37,049 bases of DNA from NCBI GenBank assembly GCA_027596195.1, contig JADGJG010000142.1, positions 1 to 37,049 on the forward strand, read 5' to 3'. Positions 22,401-34,600 of the stretch are shown here, piece after piece. The translations under genes were made by a program, and so were the position numbers. Under the pieces are notes generated by a model, which was not told where the DNA came from, searched no databases, and worked only from the letters and a program-made list of their open reading frames with translations. How positions within the stretch are numbered: position 1 is the stretch's first letter; each line of letters starts with the position of its first letter. The DNA comes from Podochytrium sp. JEL0797. Lineage: Eukaryota; Chytridiomycota; Chytridiomycetes; Chytridiales; Chytriomycetaceae.

Positions 22401-25400
22401 ATTGGCCGGAAGTTGCACCCTCGCATTGAGGATGGATGCGTCAACGTGCTTCACTAGGGACTTGACTGTTTTGGACCAGCATGCGAATGTGCGGTTCAAG
22501 TTCACGACAAACAAGTCGTTTGGATCAATAGGGGGTTGGTGTTGACTTTTCGGAAGCCACGAGTAATTGTAAATTCGTTGATCGCGACACGCTTTCTCCA
22601 AGCTTGCGGCCGATGCATCCTGGAGCGGAATACCAACGTGAAGACTACGCAGCAAAGGCGTGAACCCCTCCAAATCGCACTCGCGCAGCTGTGTTTTTTT
22701 TGTTCAGCTCGGCTTCAGCACCACAAGAGAAAAAAAAGAATCAAAACAAACCTGCGCCGCAATCACACCCCTCAACTCCTCCCTCCCCAACACCTCCATC
22801 ACCTCCTCCAACTCCTTCCCCATCTCCCCAACCTCCCTCTCCACCCTCTCAAACGCCACCTTAAAATCCGAACAATCTCTCACAGCCCCCAACAAATGAT
22901 TATCCACCCCAACCACCGCCTCCATCAAAACACCGACGAAATTCCTCCCCCCTTCCACCTTCACATTCTCCACCTTAGCCCCCTTCTCAATCAGAGCCTT
23001 CACAACCCCCAACCGTTTCGCAACAACCGCCACACCCAGCGGCGTGACCCCACCCGCGTTCACGCATTCGATATCCGCGCCGTAGTCAAGCAAGAGGTGG
23101 AGACAGGCGAGGATGCAGCGCGTCGTTTCGGGGAGAGTGAACTGCGTGGTATCAAACGGCCATTGGAGGAGGAGGTGGAGACACGTGTCTCCCGAGACGG
23201 ATTTGAGGTTCGGGTCCGCACCGTGGTTCAAGAGTTCTTTGAGCTTTGACAATAAACGGGGGGTTAATATTTGTTTTGTGCCGCATTTTCCGTATGCGCA
23301 AAAAAAATTCATCTCACCTGCTTCACCCTCCCTTCCACATCCCCCACTCCCTCCATCGCACTCCGAAACATCAAATGAACCATCCCATACCCGTCCTTAT
23401 CGAGAAAATTGACAGCGATCCCAGGAAGCCCAAGAAGGTGTGACGTGATTCCATAATGTCCCTTCATATCCGCAATCATGAGCGGCGTGCATTTCCACGC
23501 GTTGCGCGCGTTGAGGGCGGATTGGCCAAAGGTGAGGAGGGCTTGGACGATGGGTTTATGGCCGAATGCTGGTTTGACGAGGGAGAAAAATGAGGGTTTA
23601 GCGAGCGGCCGGCGTTGGTTTTGTGAGAAGGATGGGTCGAACAAAAAATCGAACTCACCACACGCGTAATGCAACGGCGAATTCTCAGACGTATCACACG
23701 CGCTCGCATCCGCGCCTTCCTTCAACAACGCCACCAACACATCGAAATGACCACCTTTGCATGCGTAAATCAACCCCGTCTTGCCTTGACTGTCTGCCGC
23801 AAACACATTGGCTCCCTTCGAAATGAGCAGTTTGACTACGTCCAAATGACCCGCGCGACAGGCGTGCAGGAGGGGGGTCAGTTTTCCGAGCTTGTCGATA
23901 CGGTTGGGGTCGGCTTTTGAATCGAGGAGCGTCTGGAGTTGGAAAGAGACAAAAAAAGGGTGCGTTAGTGCGGGGGGTGGCGGATTCATGGAGACGAACA
24001 CACCTTGACGACTTCCAAATGACCCAATCCGGAGGCAAAGTGCAAAGCCGTGAATCCATTCGTCAAAAGGGTACCATCCGTTGCGTCCTGATCTCCACCC
24101 AACGCGGCAATCAAAATCTTGACATTTTCAACTCGTCCTGTGGAGCAAAAAATTCAGAAAACGTTGAACAGCGCTGATCGAAAAACTCACCATGCTTAGC
24201 AGCCAACAACAATGGCGACATCTTACTCGCATCAACTCCCCTCAAATCAACCCCCTTCTCAATCAACATTTCCAAAGGCCCCGTCCCTTCACACACAGCC
24301 GCAAAATGAATCACGGTCCTCCCAAAATCATCCTTCTCCACAACCCCCACCGCAACCCCAACAGCCTCCAACAACGTCTCAAGCCTCCCCTTATCTTCAT
24401 TTACAGCCGCAAAATGCAACGGCTTCACAGAAAACAACTCCTTGCTAGCCTTTTTCAACACACTCACATCGCGAAACTTTGTATACGCCACGGCCGGGTC
24501 CGTGAGTCCCAATGACTCCCGATGCAACGAATTGAAACACGAGTATTCCCCCAAACTCATCATCATCTTGTTTGCCAACGCACGGTTCCCACTCGCCACA
24601 GCGTCATACAAAGCCCACCGCCCAAACTCTTCCTGAGCCCCGCCTCCACACGGACAATGCAGCACGAGTCGATCCCACGTGGATTCAAGCACAGTTCCGC
24701 CTGGTAAGCGACACGCGGCACGGACGGCGAGTAACCAAGCGCCTTCGAGGGTTCGAGGGATCTGCACGGGGGATCCGCGCTTGTCAAAGTCGTAGGACAG
24801 GATCGTGACGGGTGGGTCGTAAAAAGCCGTATTGCCTTCCCGGTTTCCACGCGATTCGTTGACTTTTTTGACAGCATGGCCGTACGCGTGGTAGTTTTGA
24901 CGGCCGGTGGTGGATTGGGAGTGGAGGTACGCGGCCGGTGGGGTCGTGTTTTTGGAAGGGTGGGTGAGGAGGGTGTGGAGGAGGGTTTCGCGGTTTTGCT
25001 GGGTCGCGAGGGTGAGTGGGTTCCATGGGTGGGTGAGAGAGTCGTGCCAGGTTCCGACTTGGGGGGTGTCGAGGCAGGTGGTAAGGAGTTGGGGAGAGTT
25101 TGAGGTTACTGCGCGGGAGAATTCTCGGGCGGAGCAGACGAGGCAGCAGAAAGTATCAGGGAGGGTGGGGTCGGTTGCGGGGGGCAAGGCGGGGGTAGGG
25201 AGGGAATCACGCAGTTTGATGTTGTTTTGGCGGAGGGCTGTGAGGAGGGCGGATGGCTTGGATGGTTTCGGCTCCTTCTTGATGGAAACGCGTCTTTTCT
25301 TTGGGGCAGGTTCGTCGTCGTGGTCCGAGTGGTCAAGATCCTCGCTGTTCTCCTCGCGTTGTTTCGCACCTTTCACCGGATCCTCGACGCCAAAATCATC

Positions 25401-25807
25401 ACCCGAATCCTCTTCACTTTCTTGTTCGGAATCTGACGACGCGTCGACGAGAATCACCTTCGCCTTGGTTTTTGTTTTGGTTTTCGAACCCTTGGCACCG
25501 CCACGTGACGCGGATGCAAAACGGGTTCCGATGCTCAGACGCTGCGAGGATCTGCGCGGAGTGTTCCTAGTGGCTTCTTCTAGGGGCGCTCTAGTGGCCA
25601 CCGAGTCTGCCTTGGCAGTGCTAGAGGATCGCTCCTTGCGCTTGCGAACACTCTGTCAAAAAGGATTAGGAATCGCCAATATCCAAGTGCCCCAAGAGGA
25701 CGCCTTACCTCTCCACCCTCTCTCCCTTGGTCTCTCACGTGGCGATCGTTAGGCGTAGCCCGGGATGGACCGCTCTTTGTCACCTGCGGACTGTTGCGAA
25801 GCTGCAT
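16450..25807 (-). CDS. Giant ankyrin-repeat PARP with WGR and C-terminal PBZ-like finger
   Basis: Thirteen exons, complement of 25709-25807, 24191-25652, 24004-24137, 23659-23932, 23318-23568, 22752-23243, 21895-22688, 19733-21830, 19477-19677, 18574-19423, 17500-18508, 16722-17443, 16450-16661: about 2865 residues. Residues 1-120 are basic and acidic with an NLS-like PAPKKRRVSIKKEPK. Ankyrin repeats fill about 440-2080 (GRTPLHIAFFG, GKTALVWAIETNK, FGRTPLHYAALIG). A WGR domain (about 2175-2300, KWGDASI) precedes the helical PARP regulatory domain and the catalytic domain with triad H2523 (LFHGSR), Y2557 (GIYFAD) and E2665 (YNEFIVY), so NAD-dependent poly(ADP-ribosyl)ation is expected. The C-terminal extension has CHLC and CRGC pairs, then C2804/C2810/H2819/H2825 arranged like a poly(ADP-ribose)-binding finger, then an acidic tail. 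Probably nuclear. The layout recalls nematode tankyrase-like PME-5. The start region is least certain. Confidence 0.86.
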
Positions 25808-25855
25808 TTTTGTTTCCAAATTTTTTTGGCTTCTCCTTCGGTTTCTCCTTCAAAA

Positions 25856-27090
25856 TCAAACCGACAAAATACCTTCCACCTCCCTCACCAACTCCTCCAC
25901 CTCCCTCCACCACACAACCCTCCCTTTACACTCCCCCTCCCGACCCACAAGCACCTTCTCCAACGAATGTCCGCGCCGCGCGAGCGCAACGTCTCCCTCC
26001 CGCAAACGCATCATGGGACAGAAATCGTTCTTGCCGTCTCCGCCGTACATGACGAGCGTGTAGTTTTCGAGGCGGGGTGCAATTTCGGAGCCTTTGCAGA
26101 GGTTCAAGGAGCATGGGAACGTGCATGAGTGCGATTGCGGGGGGGCGATGCGGCGAGTGACGGAGAGGCGGCCCGTGGACGTCCAAGTTCCCGGGTTCGT
26201 GATGATTTCGCTAATGTACTGGCGAGCGTTTTTGGCCTGCATGAAGAGAATGAGGTGAGGGTGTGTAGGTGGGCGTGCGTGGGTTGTGTGTGTGTTTGTG
26301 TGTGTGTGTGTGTTGAACATGGAGAGAACGTCCAATTCGCGTTTTCGTATCATACGTAAGCATGCCACGAAACTTCCCCTCGTCAATGAGCAAAACGAAC
26401 GAGCATTGAAACATCCCTCGTTGATCGCAGCAATCACGGTACGACGGATTCCCTTGGATGAAAACGAAATCGTTGTCTCACCTTCAAAATCTCGTCAATG
26501 TAAATTGTGTTCGCGTCCGAAACAATGATAATATCCCCGCCAGCCGCTTTGATGGCTTCAAACATGTCGAGGATGGCAGGATTCTGATGCACGGAATATA
26601 CAATAATCAGATCTCGGGTGATTCACCGATGAGGTGATCCGGTGATGAAACACGCGCGCACGCAACGTACAAACTTGATGGCGCCGAGACATTCAATGAT
26701 TTGCTCCTTTGTTTTGCCTTCCGCGTGGAGTTCGCCGAGGAGTTGGTGCTGTTTCGGCGCAAAGCATGAGTAATTACCCCCCCAACGAGCACGTTGTAAT
26801 TTACCATCAAATCGGTCCACTGCACGGTTCCCTGGAGCTGTTACAGAACCCGCCTCAATCAGTATTCGCCAACGTGTTGGTACCCTCTCCTCACTCGGGG
26901 GTTACAGTACCTCGCTCATCTGTCGTAATAATCGTTAGTCGCTGTCGAATTCAAAGAAGGGATCGATGCTCACCTTGCGCCTTAGAACCGGAGACAGCAC
27001 CTCAAACACGTGGTGATCGCTGTCGTCTTCAACGAGGGTAAAGTCGAAATCGAACGCTGCGAGGATCTTCCGGTGCTTGGCGGCGGCCAT
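25856..27090 (-). CDS. PHOSPHO1/2-family HAD phosphatase
   Basis: Six exons, complement of 26974-27090, 26911-26919, 26805-26837, 26671-26748, 26482-26583, 25856-26236, giving 239 residues, the size of vertebrate PHOSPHO2. HAD motif I is FDFDFT (nucleophile D14, acid D16), motif II is IIIVSDAN and motif IV is GGDGKNDFCP. The family's LCKG segment and VQWTDLM are also present. Members hydrolyse phosphoethanolamine, phosphocholine or pyridoxal phosphate; which one cannot be read here. Exon 2 is a 9-base micro-exon (MSE); without it the frame is unchanged. The fifth intron (245 bp) contains a TG microsatellite. The stop lies only 48 bp before the PARP start on the same strand, and the ATG lies 75 bp after the stop of MASE1 copy B. 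Confidence 0.87.
26285..26313 (+). repeat. Interrupted TG microsatellite
   Basis: TG dinucleotides with one TTT interruption, inside the last intron of the phosphatase gene (CA on its coding strand). Confidence 0.8.
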
Positions 27091-27165
27091 TTTTGGTTTC
27101 GATTTATTTTAATGGTTTGTTTGGATCGAATTGGGATCGAATGCAGAAAAAGAAATGTTAAATGT

Positions 27166-30100
27166 TCACATTCGCTGAACCAATGTTGAAGCCGACTCCC
27201 TCACGCCACTTCCATCCTCCTTCCTTACAATCGATCCTTCTCGAGAAAACGGCGTCAGAAACGTGTCGCAAATGTCCTTGACCATCTGCCGCGACACGGG
27301 CTTCACGAGCGTCTGTGTGACCCCCGATGTGCGCAGGTGCGTCGAGTCGTCGCGTCGGATAATGTTTCCAGTGACGGCAATGATGGGGGTTGTGACTCCC
27401 ATTGCGCGGATGCGGACACAGGCTTCATCACTGAAAACCAAGTTTGTTAACATTTGTCTGTTGGAGAAATATAAGCTTACCCATCCATTCCTGGCATCTC
27501 CAAATCTAAATTCAGATGATTCGAGTTAGACAAATTTAAAATGAAATAAATGTACTGACCCATAAAAATCAACTCAAAACGCCTCGAACAACACTCCCGC
27601 ACAGCCTCCCACCCACAATCCACCAGCACTACCTCCCACCCTTTCCCCACAACATCCTCAATCATCCTTCCAAGCACATGTCGACTTGTGAACGAATCAT
27701 CCACCACCAACACCCCTACCTTCTTAGCTCCATGATACGACAGTGACGAGAACCGCTGCAACTCGTCGTTCGAATAACTCGTACGTTGGATATCGGTACG
27801 TCCACCCAGATACGATCTTTGCCGTGGGAGACTTTGAGCGACGCGTTGGTGATGCGGGTGGTTGAGTTGGTCGCGGTGCGGTGTCTCCCACATGTCCAAG
27901 AGGATGGAGGAGTTGGTGTTGGTGTCAGAGAAGTCCCCAGTCGAGACCGTAACGGGACTAGTTGGCAACGAGACGGAGACTTGGTGCGCGGGTAGGATGG
28001 TGTCCATTTCAATCGAGTGGGTGGTGGGAGGGGTGGACGAGGATGGACAGTTGAATGCCTCGAGGGTGGTGAAGATGAGGACTTTTGAGATGGGTTTGGA
28101 GATGATTTTGGTCATGCCCTCGTCTTCAAGGAATTCGATTTCATTTGAGGTGAGGTTGTGCGCGGTGATGGCGATGATGGGGAATGTGAATCCGAGCGCC
28201 CGCATTTTTTTGGTGGTAGCCTGTTTTGTTGTGAAAAGTTGAGCTTGTGTGTCCGAATAGAACCACACTTTAAAAAGAGAACGTCCTCACATGGCCATTC
28301 ATGTTGGGCATTTCCAAATCCATAAATACGAAATCGAATCGAATTTCAGCAACCTTCTGCAACGCTTCAACCCCATCCACAGCTTCATGCAACACAAACT
28401 CCTTACTCAGCGTGACAAGAGCCTGCCGGATAATGTGTCGAAACACAGAAGAGTCGTCGACAATCAGAATCGTGCCTTTTAAAAACGATTCCCGCGGGGG
28501 AGGAGCAACAAGTTGGATACTACTCGAATCCCAGCTCACACGACGAGGAGAGCGATCTCCGCTGCCGCTTTCATTGATTCGAGGCCCTAATCCATCCGAA
28601 TCAGTGTCAATCGAATCCGCGTAATGAACGTGTTTTAACGGCCTCGAGACTGACAACGAGTTTCTGAGAATCGACGGCAACCGCGCCGACGATATGGACC
28701 CCGACAGACTCGTTCGTTTGCAGGCGGAGGGTTTGAATTCTGCGGGAACAGAGAGATACGGGGTCGGAGGTCTCGCTGAGGCAATGAAGGAGAGGGACGA
28801 GAGGGACGTGCTGCAGTCACTCTCGGAATTCGATTCCGGTTGTCCTGTCGCCTCGATCTTGATGATTGAGACTACACTTTCGAGACGACTCGTGGAATCT
28901 TTGATTCCTGCGTCGTGTTTCCAGGGGAGAGGTTGTACCGGTTCCGAATAAGCTAGTGTATTGGTTGTCTGTGTGATGGGGATTTCGACGCGAATACAGC
29001 ACATGCTCTTTTCTTCGTCTTGTCCGACTTTGGAAACCTCGGTGGTAATGGTTCCGCCCATTCCAGACACGAGGGCCCGCGCGATTGGCATGTCGAGTTG
29101 GCTTGGGGGGGTAAGAAATGGCTCAAACAGAGTGGTTGCAGTGGATTGAGAGGACTTGGCTCCAATGTGGGTGACGGATATTTCCAAGATGGGGGCGCGG
29201 TCGTCGGGTGGATGGTGAATGGGTGGGGTACATGTGTCAGTTTCTACAGATAGTGCAATTGATTCAGAACTCTATATAGTTGACGATGTAAAATAAGTAA
29301 GTGGAAAAGAAAAGAAGATGTCGCGGTTACCGGAAACGCACGAAAAACCAAACTCGCCACAACCCTCTTCAGCGCATCCGAATCCAACACCACATGCCCA
29401 AACCCACCGACATTCACATGACTCTTGAATAAACACCCACCTCCTCCACCACCAAAACTGTCCCCCAATCCCTTCCGAACAAGCGACACGGTCGAATACG
29501 CCCATTCGCTCAACTCCACCACACCCATCTCCAAGCAAACAGACCTTTTCGTCACCAGATTGTAGTAATACTCGAGATTTCGAGCTTCATTCAACCATTC
29601 GGCGGCCTTTCGCTCTATAGAGTTCTCCACCTCCGCAGCGCAAGGATCGATCCACATTGTCCCCATTTCGTCACACTCTCTATCCACATGTTTTTTGGCT
29701 GTTGCTGCGGGTCCATCGTTTCTCGACTCTGCAAAAGAGACAACCTCCCGCAGTATCGATTGTGCGCGTGCGACCAAGTGACGCATGGATTGCAACTCGC
29801 CACTTTCCTCTCCTTCTGGATTTTGCGCATCGCAATGACTTTTGTTCGTCAAGTCACGCTTGTTTGGTGCACCTTGCCGCACGCGTGTGAGGAGGGTTGT
29901 GAAAATGAGCAGGTGGAGTTGCAAGAGGGTGTGTTGATGCAGGATCGGGAGGTGTGAGGTGGTGGTTGTGGGAGTTGGAGTGAGAAAGTTGAAGGCGAGA
30001 TTGGCGGTCAGACAGGAAAAGTTTGTGAAGGATCCGGATCCTGTTGGACCGAGTGTGGCGGTGACGAAAACGAGGGGGGACGCGATGTAGACGAGGATTT

Positions 30101-30788
30101 GCGGTGATTCTTTGATGATGTAGGAAGCAGAGATGTTGAAGATGTATGTGACCAGAATAGCTGCAAAGGATGCAACGAGGGGTATAAATTGACTTGGTTT
30201 CACGCGCTTCGGATTGGCGATGAAAAAATCTTGGGTCAGGCTCGGAAACGAGTCGAGAGACCGAAAGACGGGTGCCATAATCAAGAGACCGGCAATATCC
30301 GCAGACCACTCTTGCACCCACAAATTCGATAATGTTTGCGGAGAAGGAGGAACTCGAAGCCAAAAGAGAATCCCCACCCTCGCCAAGGACGCGACCAAAC
30401 TCATGACCACACACGTTACAACAAACACCAGTACAGACTTTCCACATCGCGTAATGGAAAACTCCTTCGCCACCGAGAGAACCACACACGCGATCACCAC
30501 GGCCTCCAGCCAATGAACTGCTGCCAACATGCCAGCAATCCCAACACCCCACCGAGCCATGAGTCCCACAAACAAGGTCACAGCGAACCCAACACCACAC
30601 CCAATCCTCACTTTGAAATTTCGCGCCGTCAAAAGCAAGGCCGCGTGAAACCCGTTCGCTGGCCACAAGAGACAGGCAAACGAGGAAATGCTCAACCATC
30701 CGGAAAAGCGAACGAACCCGTACGACAGAGTCACGCAAGAGAGCACCGAGAACACGTCGAAAATGAGTTGCCGGGGCTCAAGTATCAT
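27166..30788 (-). CDS. MASE1 sensor / degenerate histidine kinase / two receivers, copy B
   Basis: Five exons, complement of 29331-30788, 28291-29271, 27560-28220, 27481-27505, 27166-27430, giving 1129 residues. Gene structure is the same as copy A, with identical lengths for exons 3 and 4. The MASE1 signature LLWPANGFHAALLL, the same degenerate kinase core (SMRHLVARAQ, LVFRAF, VTHIGAKS, LFEPF, MGG) and two intact receivers (FMDLEMP twice, ITAH, VTGN, SKP, VKP) are kept, so both copies look functional in the same way. Differences cluster at residues about 130-210 of MASE1, in the first intron and just after it, and at the C-terminus, where B lacks the poly-Gly tail and an acidic stretch. The ATG at 30788 corresponds to that of copy A. 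No frameshift or stop interrupts the exons. Confidence 0.86.
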
Positions 30789-30834
30789 TTGGGTACGGTC
30801 GGGGTGAGATTTTCACCAATTTTTTGCCAAGAAA
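27173..30834 (-). repeat. Inverted repeat arm B (MASE1-REC gene copy)
   Basis: Inverted partner of 12635-16387. It includes about 45 bp upstream of the copy B start codon. The spacer between the arms is 16388-27172. Confidence 0.85.
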
Positions 30835-31283
30835 TGTGAAAGCCGTGATTGACATTCCTCCTGTAAAAATACTGCCAAACTTAAACAGATTTTCTGGGTC
30901 CATTTTTCGATGCAAGAATGAAAAAAGATATTGGACAAAATCGTGCACAGGAAAAAAATCGCCATCGTTTCGTGACCGACTTTTTACCATTTTTTTAACG
31001 CAGCCATAGAATATTACAAAGAAGGAGGAATCACGCGAGTCGCTAATTCGAAGCTTTCGCAAACCCTAAACCAGATACTCAGGGGGTATGAAGTGCACCT
31101 CTTCTTCAATGACTTTCTCAAAACGGTGTCTTGTCTTTGCTTAAGCATGAGAGGGCCGGGACCGAGAGATACAAACAGTGTGTCTGCCACGCAGAAAAAG
31201 GCGAGGCCTCGGCAAAGCCTGGACCCAGCCCGATTAGGGCTTGCTTGGCTTCCTTTCCCCCTATTTTTTACCCCGCAGGTAAT

Positions 31284-31298
31284 CCGATGCGGCATCGG
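31284..31298. promoter_or_regulatory. Palindrome CCGATGCGGCATCGG
   Basis: An interrupted perfect inverted repeat (CCGATGC-G-GCATCGG), of the size of a dimeric transcription-factor site or a short hairpin. Factor unknown. Confidence 0.35.
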
Positions 31299-31312
31299 GA
31301 TAGCAGCACCAC

Positions 31313-31319
31313 TGAGTCA
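31313..31319. promoter_or_regulatory. TGAGTCA, Gcn4/AP-1-type bZIP site
   Basis: An exact TGAGTCA, the palindromic consensus of Gcn4/AP-1 bZIP factors, about 325 bp upstream of the kinase ATG. A single 7-mer match, so chance is possible. Confidence 0.3.
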
Positions 31320-31436
31320 CTGAGCATAATCGTTTCCTTTTCTGGTATCAGTATTTAATGACCTAGCGATCGGCCCGTTTCGAGTGATCCAGGCCCTATT
31401 TTTATGGCCCATGAGTTTGGACCTCGGCTTCTTTTG

Positions 31437-31444
31437 TCACGTGA
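31437..31444. promoter_or_regulatory. TCACGTGA, CACGTG E-box
   Basis: A perfect 8-base palindrome containing CACGTG, the site of bHLH factors such as Cbf1/Pho4, about 200 bp upstream of the kinase ATG. Confidence 0.35.
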
Positions 31445-31538
31445 GGATGGGTGGCTTGTGAAGCTGCGCATGCTCTCTCTGTGGTGGAATGGAGAGAAAG
31501 AGTAGGTGTATAGTAGTAATGAAGATGAAGCAAGGGGG

Positions 31539-31546
31539 TATATATT
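31539..31546 (+). promoter_or_regulatory. TATA box of the kinase gene
   Basis: TATATATT about 100 bp upstream of ATG 31645, at a position suitable for a core promoter with a short leader. Confidence 0.4.
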
Positions 31547-31644
31547 TCATGCAACTAGGCGTTGTTTTTCGCCTGGGGTCGAGGCGATTTCTTTGGCGGG
31601 TCATTTTTGCTTGGCATTTTTTTGTTTAGTCAACACAGAAGAGG

Positions 31645-34105
<2,461 letters not shown>

Positions 34106-34600
34106 AGGGGGGAGGGAGGTGGGAGGTTTAAGCTTTCGTTTCTGTTTTCTCTTTTTTTTTGCGAAGGAAGGAAGGAAGGGGGTGTGCGAGGGAGGCGAGG
34201 GGTTTTGCTTTGGGACGATTGTATTTTTTTTTTTTGCGTGTGCATTGGACACTTTTGTCTTTGAAGGGGGCGTTTGTATATATTTCTTTCGTCCGTCTTT
34301 TTTCGCTTTCACTCTCGCGCGTTTCAGTTTCTAAAAGCTTGACGCTTTCTAAAATTTGGCCAGTTTCATAAAGAACCCCTCTGGTTCATCATTGAAAATG
34401 AGCACAGAAAAGGGAGAGTATTGGGGGTCCGTGTTTCTTTCATTGACTCTCTCGCGCGCGTCGTCATCAGTCTCGTTTTCTGGACACCTGGAACGCGTTC
34501 TGAAAATTGGACGATTTCTAGAAAAATTTTGAGAACAAGGCACGGTTTTCTTAATATCTTTTCCAACAAAGCAAAAAAGAAAGACTAAAAACAGGGTCCA
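34106..34600. other. Convergent intergenic region, kinase / aminotransferase 3' ends
   Basis: About 495 bp between two stop codons. The first half is G/T-rich and then T-rich, as expected of the kinase 3' untranslated region (AAGGAAGGAAGG near 34166, T-run near 34222). The second half has repeated TTTCTARAA-like strings. No gene, RNA gene or element recognised. Confidence 0.4.

Larger units (their letters stand above)
30835..31644. promoter_or_regulatory. Divergent intergenic region, MASE1 copy B / protein kinase
   Basis: About 810 bp without a supportable gene or RNA gene. It holds several promoter-like elements, listed separately, and an ACCCTAAACC telomere-box-like string near 31064. The part next to copy B is A/T-rich; the middle is more GC-rich. 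Confidence 0.5.

Noticed and set aside
27166..30788. Copy B as a pseudogene because its frame is broken into several open frames
   Set aside because: Each break coincides with a GT-AG intron at the same place and phase as in copy A. All exons remain open and both receivers keep their key residues.
30835..31644. snRNA, tRNA or transposon remnant in the kinase upstream region
   Set aside because: No cloverleaf with A and B boxes, no U1-U6 hallmark, no terminal repeats and no transposase-like frame were found.
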